Shown here: in pieces, positions 58,440 through 64,000 of the stretch
How the letters are laid out: every line of letters begins with the position of its first letter
Position numbering within the stretch: position 1 is the stretch's first letter
Assembly (NCBI GenBank): GCA_050084985.1
Contig: JBITNC010000001.1
Span: 23,064,001 to 23,128,000 of the forward strand
Reading direction: 5' to 3'
Length of the DNA: 64,000 nucleotides
Source: Nageia nagi
Taxonomy: Eukaryota > Pinophyta
Program-made: the position numbers and the translations under genes
The notes under the pieces: generated by a model
The model's database searches: none
Told to the model about the DNA's origin: nothing
What the model saw: the letters and a program-made list of their open reading frames with translations, nothing else

Positions 58440-59881
58440 CGGCAACCCAGTCTACCCTTCAAAATTGGATTTGGAACTCGATTCAGTAATCTTCTTTTGT
58501 ATGTTTTCAACATGACAGGCTGCTTCCTCAATGTAATTTCTTATCATCTTGCTCGTCCTAAGCATGGAATTAATGAGATCATTCAGACCTAAAAGTGTGT
58601 TCTTTAGACTCATCTGAGACTTCGGAGTATCGAATTTCTTCTTTACCTCTTCAACGTAAGCTGTTGCTTCATCTGCGTAATTTTTTACCATCTTACAGGT
58701 CTTGCTGATGGAGTTAATAAGGTCGTTCGGTAAAAATGTGTTTTGAAACTCAGGAAAATCAACATCATTTTTCTTCTTCTTGGAAGAAACCGTAATAGAC
58801 TCCTCGTAATTTCTCTGCAGGGAGGAGGTTCAGTCCTTCCTTTCACTTTTCCTCATGCGTTTAGAATGCTTTCGATATGTTTCGTCAGACTTTGGACTTT
58901 CTTGAGATTCAGAAATGACCGGTAGGGTGTCTCCCTCCCCCTCCTCCTCCTCTACAGTTTTCTGTGGATGTTTACAACGCCTTCCGGACTCGGGTACTTC
59001 ATGTGTTCGACTCTGAACAATGTATACGACGGATAACATTTTCCCTCCGTGACACTCGGACTAAAAATGTAAATGAAAGTGTAGAGGAAGACGGATAACA
59101 ATGTATACGACGGATAACATTTTCCTCTACACTTTCATTTACAGATTTTCCCTTCTTAACCTCTTGAATTGATTTCTTAAGAAATCTAAAGAAGAAAGTT
59201 GGGATGTTCATCTTTTTCTCGCGCCTAAGGTGGTTGAGGAACGTCATGTGATAGCTTTTGACAACTGATAAATGCCCGTCTAGCGTGAAGTACTGTATAA
59301 TGGGGAGAACCATTCTATCCCACGGTTTGGGAAGGGACTCATGGATTATTTCGTTTTTACACTTCTCCACCACCTCTTCTTTACACTTAAAAACTTTTAA
59401 TTCTTTCACGAGAGTGTTTCTCTCTGTTGATACATTCTCCCTCAAAATCCAAGCCGGAGACTTCTCCAATAAGTGAAATGGTTATGGTAAATTCTACTCC
59501 TTTGGCTTTTAACTTTGCCCAGAATGTGCTAGCTCCATGGAGAGCTTTGTAATTGGCCCACTCTTCAAAAAATTTAAAAGGCCTTCTTTCCTCATTATCT
59601 CTTCAACATCTTTATCTAACGTTAATACTGTCGGTTCCAAACCACGGTCATCAACTCCCAAATATTTTTTACAACATTCTGTGCACAAGCTCTCCATTTT
59701 TTTTGCAGTAAGGTTTTCTACATCTTTGCACCAGTTTAAAAAACAAGAACAATGATGTTTCAAGTAAAATATATATAACTGTTTGATTGGAATTCTCTTT
59801 AACTTCACACGAGTTTGACATTAGTTCATGTATGGTTGGCATTAAATTTCTTTCGATTGTACAGTAGTTCACTGATCTCAA
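58440..59881 (-). pseudogene. Unrecognised minus-strand gene relic (Lys-rich, repeated C-terminus)
   Basis: Read from ATG 59881 downward, open pieces line up: MPTIHELMSNSCEVKEN, WCKDVENLTAKKMESLCTEC, VLTLDKDVEEIMRKEGLLNF, a shifted TFWAKLKAKGVEFTITISL, then KELKVFKCKEEVVEKC, KPWDRMVLPIIQYFTLDGHL and MNIPTFFFRFLKKSIQEVKK. An acidic/basic segment follows (TVEEEEGEGDTLP, KHSKRMRKSERKD). The end contains two related helices: NDLINSISKTCKMVKNY and NDLINSMLRTSKMIRNY. Most pieces share two phases, so a few indels separate them. Base composition is less AT-rich than around. No family is recognised, though the layout recalls plant transposon-derived proteins. Confidence 0.55.
59019..59130. repeat. Local direct duplication (28 bp) inside the minus-strand relic
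   Basis: ACAATGTATACGACGGATAA and the following CATTTTCC occur at about 59019 and again at about 59099, 80 bp apart. On the minus strand this duplicates the residues ENVIRRIHC. Confidence 0.88.
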
Positions 59882-60389
59882 TCGTCAAATAAATATATAG
59901 AATTCAATTTGCATAATAGAATTTAAATTTTTATTTAATGAAAAGTTATTTAAAAAGTTGTGTTTAATGTCGATTTGTTTTTATTTTTATTTTTTAAATA
60001 TTCATATATATATATATTTTAAATATTTATGAAAAAGTCATTTGAGTTCTTATCATGACTGGTTTCCATTTTAAGATGTCTTTTAGCATAATTATAGTTA
60101 CAAAAATCATATGAGTAGAATGCAGGTAGAATGGTATAACAATCTACCACAACCTATCTTTGAATTTGTTTCAAGATGGAGATCAACCATAAGTGAGCAA
60201 GAACCTAATATACGACCTCATTTAGTCACCATCATCAATGCCTTTAGTCACCTTATTTATTTACTACCATAAATTATTTGAATATTTGAAACTAGATTCT
60301 AAATTTAGAATGCATTTAAATGCTTCATTTGAGTATCCTTCATGATCTTCTTACTAGATTGTGTTATGTTACTTTCTTTATGAAGAATG
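59882..60389. other. AT-rich stretch, no gene seen
   Basis: A (AT)n-like run lies at about 60005-60020. Nothing else is recognised. Confidence 0.5.
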
Positions 60390-60679
60390 TTATTTACCAC
60401 GTAAGTGAAGTTAGACTGATTTGATGTGATCTTATTTGGCACAGTAAATATTTTTCCAATTCCAAGTATGGCAAGCATGGTACGAAAATGGGATATCATT
60501 AACTCTCTTCCTTTGAATAAACCTCCTGATGGAATTATTTACCACATAAGTGAAGTTAAACTGATTTGATGTGATCTTATTTAGCACAGTAAATATTTTT
60601 CCAATTCCAAGTATGGCAATCATGGTATGAAAATGGGATATTATTAACTCTCTTCCTTTGAATAAACCTTCTGATGGAA
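60390..60679 (+). repeat. Two tandem copies of a 145-bp repeat
   Basis: TTATTTACCAC starts at 60390 and 60535, and both copies end CTCTTCCTTTGAATAAACC followed by TCTGATGGAAT or similar. They differ at roughly ten positions by eye. Confidence 0.92.
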
Positions 60680-61049
60680 TATTTTCTCATGAAAATATTC
60701 AATGGGAAATGGTAGGAAATCAAGGATGTGATAAAAAAAAAAAAAAAAACTAATTTCTTGGATTCTAATAGATAGAATTTCTAATTTCATTAAAGGTGAA
60801 TCAAATCATTCACCATATCCAACATATTTTCAAAATGTGCATTACATCATTACTCCAAAGCTGACAGAAGGGATACGAATCAAAGTGGATAGTACACTTA
60901 AGTATATTATCTAAGTATCTAAGTATACAATTAGTATTATACTTCAAATTAAAATATGTTTGAATATATTATGATTTACTATGATAGATTTTACAAAATA
61001 CTTTTCTTAGTGTCTTTTTCAAGCCCTCAATAAATTTGAAAACCTTGCA
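60680..61049. other. AT-rich stretch with a poly(A) run, no gene seen
   Basis: A run of about 16 A lies near 60733-60749. No coding signature was found. Confidence 0.5.
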
Positions 61050-62230
61050 AATATCGATGTTCATATTCATCCAAAGATTATAGAAAGATTGATGGAATTA
61101 AAGCACAATATGATGAAGATTAAAGATCAAAGAAAGGGCCCAATAGTAGACCATGTCGAAAGCACATTAGAAGGGGATGTCAATGCCACTTTAGTATCAA
61201 AATTCTTGTTAAAAAACCTTAGTTGGCATTATTAACTTATGTTGAAATGAAACATATTAATCAAGATGGTAAAATTTGTCATGGATAAGGAGTTGGTGAT
61301 TATTTAGGCAATAGAGCATACCATTCTTCACATCTTAGTAATGATTTGCTTGAGTGGGTTAATAATTTACTTTGATTAGGATTATTAGTGGATATCATTC
61401 ATCAAAAACATCAAAATATGATTTATAAAAAGGTAACACTATTTAAAGGGCAAACAAATAGAGATTACTTCCTCATTAACAAAAATATTTTTAATATTGA
61501 AAATAAGTTGAAACAAAATAAGTACAAGTTGATGACAATGATGCATAAAGCATTTGAATTTGACAAGCAGATAATCTTGAAAATATCTTTTACTACCAAG
61601 AGTACCTTGTTGGAGATAATTGCAAAGATGAAAAAACATTTGCTTTGGGCATTCAAGCACAAAAATAGTTAGAGTGGATGATAAAGCATGGCATAATAGT
61701 TTGATAGCTATGGATTTAACATTTGGAACTAACAATACAAAGTTTATATTGTACACATTATTATTCTTTGACTCTCACCACAATGACTTCCTGTTGCTTG
61801 GGTGATTTTCTCTAGGGCATATAGTTTAGATATTAAACAATGGATGGAGAAAATCAAAAGCAAAATTATTGTACATAACCCTACATTGATGTTGAACGCA
61901 TTTATGGTCAATGATGTTACAATAGATATAAATGCCATTACATAATATTGATTTCTATAGTTGTTTATCTTCCTCATTTTCAACAAAGTATTATATCATT
62001 TTATTTGTTTTATTTTTTTACAACTCATTTATGTTTCCTTTACCTCAATATATACAAAATTTATAGAAATTGAAATATTTTTTTATTTTTCTAGTAACAT
62101 ATTATGTGTTTTTTGAAATAGAAAGGTTTTTAAATGCAAGGTGTATTTGTGCATCTAGCATATCCTTTGAGCGTGGTTAAAAAATATTATAGCAAAAGTA
62201 AAAGATGATATACCTCGTCAAGAGATATTC
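61050..62230 (+). pseudogene. MULE/FAR1-type transposase relic
   Basis: NRDYFLINKNIFNIENKL at 61460 is the linker before the catalytic core. The core begins DDKAWHNSLIAMDLTFGTNN (first catalytic Asp in AMDLTFGTN), then KFILYTLLFFDSHHNDF. After a one-base shift follow PVAWVIFSRAYSLDIKQWME and NAFMVNDVTIDINAIT (second Asp in VND). Further down, about 62174, AWLKNIIAKVKDDIPRQEIF matches the helical region after the core. The third catalytic Glu and the SWIM finger were not seen. This fits Mutator-like or FAR1-derived transposases. Terminal inverted repeats were not found. Confidence 0.75.
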
Positions 62231-63050
62231 ATCAAATAATAACCCATGTACTCAAATACTTTTCTCATCTCAAGAACCGTAGGTGTAGAGTGATATTATT
62301 AAGGCTTATTTTGTTGTCTAAAATTAGGCTTTCACTTGAATGCCTACAAAAGAAGAGCTCAAGTACTACCAATCCTCAACTAATTCACTTTGGTCAGTTT
62401 TAAATTTTCATAAGGAGAAGTACCTACTATTTTTCAAGGTTATGACATTTATTGGATCGATCAAATTATTAATCTTGATTAGGTTTCAAGTTGTCCTCCT
62501 AGATTATCAGAATAATTCTTGAATGGATGTGCAGACATGTGGTATCACTACACACATGCTTGTCCACCTATTAGAGTTATGTCCAAACCAATAAGGACTT
62601 AAGGCAATTGAAAAGTAGAACTTTTCACCATTTGGATCATCAAACTTAAAGGTTTCAATCAATCTTTCCTCACCTTATGGCTCTCCAACCAAGTTATGTT
62701 ACAAAATGTATGTGTGAATGTGTTCATTTTAGAGGGTTGCTTATATCAATGTTTACATTTTTGTTTGCATAAGTAAATAAATCAAAAATGCAAAACACGA
62801 AGTAAAGAGCATAAGTAAAATATCATCCATTCAAATTTTGAAACCTAAGTGTCCAATGGGTTTTGTTTACTAACCCCTAAATGACATCTTTACAACATTC
62901 TTTATTTGTATAATTTCATTCCATTCTTGCATAAGGAAAAAATAACTTAAGATTGTATGCATCATTCTATAGCCTAAAAAAATTAAGTCAATATACATCA
63001 TTTCATTATTTTGCATAAGTCATTATTAGCAAGCAATATGTAAATTTAAA
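62231..63050. other. AT-rich stretch, no recognised gene
   Basis: The part to about 62520 may be the tail of the transposase relic; a 60-codon open frame at 62340 is of unknown meaning. The rest is empty. Confidence 0.45.
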
Positions 63051-63052
63051 CA

Positions 63053-63300
63053 TAAGGAGCATGCATCATTTAACTTAAAAAATTTAAATCCTAAGCATGC
63101 ATAATTTAACTTGAAAATTTAAGTCCTAAGCATGCTAATTTAACTTGAAATTTAAGTCCTAACATGCATAATTTACTTGAAAAAATTGAAGTCATAAGCA
63201 TGCATAATTTAACTTCAAAAATTAAGTCCTAAGCATACATCATTAACTTAAAAATTTAAGTTTTAAGCATGTATCATTAACTTAAAAAATTTGAGTCCTT
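63053..63300 (+). repeat. AT-rich tandem repeat, units of about 35-40 bp
   Basis: About seven degenerate units carry AAGCATGCATAATTTAACTT followed by AAAATTTAAGTCCT. Unit length drifts by indels. AAGCATGC gives a short palindrome in each unit. Confidence 0.88.
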
Positions 63301-63796
63301 AAAAATTTTTAAAGTAAAAGAATTTCACAAATATTTCTCCCTCCTTTTATTTTAAAAAATAACCCTAAGATAGCATACTAATTTGGGCTAACAAATTATC
63401 CCTCTTTGTGCTTTAAAATAATCATAAGTAAGATGATTAATACTCAATTAAGTAGTTATATTTTAACTTCAAAAAAAATACAAAGTAATATTATTTTAAT
63501 TTTTATCTTAAAAAAAAATATATTAACTTACCTAAGTAAGAGAAATCATCATGAGCTAACTTTTAATTCAAATAAAAATTAAATGAAAAATGAAGATTTA
63601 TACTCCATGCAAGAGCATTAATTTGATTTTTAATTTTTACTCCACATTAAGTCAATCGTGATGGAAAAGACTTTGCTTGTAAAAAGCAAAAAAAAATCAT
63701 TTACCAAAAATTCAATGCTACAGGTAGGTGAAGAATAAAATAAAAGTTGAGAGGAGAAAGACCAATTTTTTATGTTTAGGAGTAAAAGGGAAAAAA

Positions 63797-64000
63797 TTAT
63801 AAATGCCAGTTTAGAGAGGGTTGAGCTCGAGGGCGACGGACGGAGAGTTGAGAGGTGATGAAAGGCCTCAAGGGTCCCCATTCGTAGGGCTCAGCAAAGC
63901 AGAGGTGTTGTGCAAGACAGAAAGAGAGATTAGGCGGCTGTTGTGGTGGGATGTTTGCAGAAGACTTCAATAAACTACAAGAGTAAGAGAACACAAAGGC
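63797..64000 (+). promoter_or_regulatory. TATA box and GC-rich segment, possible gene start running off the right edge
   Basis: ATTATAAATGCC at about 63797-63808 is followed after 20-30 bp by an abruptly GC-richer stretch (GAGCTCGAGGGCGACGG and on) that lasts to the window end. Open frames exist on both strands (minus 63797-63994), but none is recognisable. It may be a promoter plus 5' untranslated exon of a gene to the right. Confidence 0.35.

Overview
This looks like a stretch of a large, gene-poor, AT-rich seed-plant nuclear genome. A gymnosperm, probably a conifer, fits best because of the old nested LTR retrotransposons, the heavy nonsense decay and the isolated gene scraps. The species cannot be fixed from the sequence. 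No rRNA, tRNA, CRISPR array or bacterial-style operon was seen.

Layout. 1-3455: 3' half of a decayed Ty1/copia element. 3480-4830: antisense Ty3/gypsy gag-protease relic. 4831-37133: element A, a very large Tat-like Ty3/gypsy retrotransposon with 848/838-bp LTRs and a GGTTG target duplication. Its pol is split by element B at 11872-25686, a second Tat-like element with 1.9/1.8-kb LTRs and an AGACC duplication. 37139-39562: flank with a papain-type cysteine protease prodomain relic and a PPR C-terminal relic. 39563-47870: a fold-back (inverted-repeat) element whose left arm is interrupted by element C (39667-47648, GATAA duplication), a non-autonomous-looking LTR element. 49140-51250: gag relic D. 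52083-52930: antisense unassigned coding relic. 54300-55140: antisense protease/RNase H fragment E, related to B. 56400-59881: the only gene-like, GC-richer island, with a frameshifted proline-rich secreted protein, a possible small two-exon gene, triplicated 119-bp repeats and an unrecognised minus-strand coding relic. 61050-62230: MULE/FAR1-type transposase relic. 63797-64000: a TATA box and GC-rich segment that may begin a gene to the right.

Most interesting points. (1) Element B places its extra plant-type RNase H domain between protease and reverse transcriptase, and independent fragment E shows the same protease-RNase H order. Element A has the extra domain after its reverse transcriptase/RNase H, before integrase. 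(2) Element B has about 3.8 kb of sense-strand coding sequence downstream of integrase: a globular part, a Ser/Pro-rich part and a coiled coil. (3) Element A carries two decayed sense ORFs and an antisense ORF with a plant-mobile-domain signature between integrase and its 3' LTR. (4) Element C carries an unrecognised decayed ORF and a 56-bp GC-rich minisatellite.

Almost every coding region is broken. Many in-frame stops are TAG, TAA or TGA where the family has Gln or Arg, as expected from C-to-T decay of methylated DNA. All assignments come from reading translations and motifs by eye; no database search was run.
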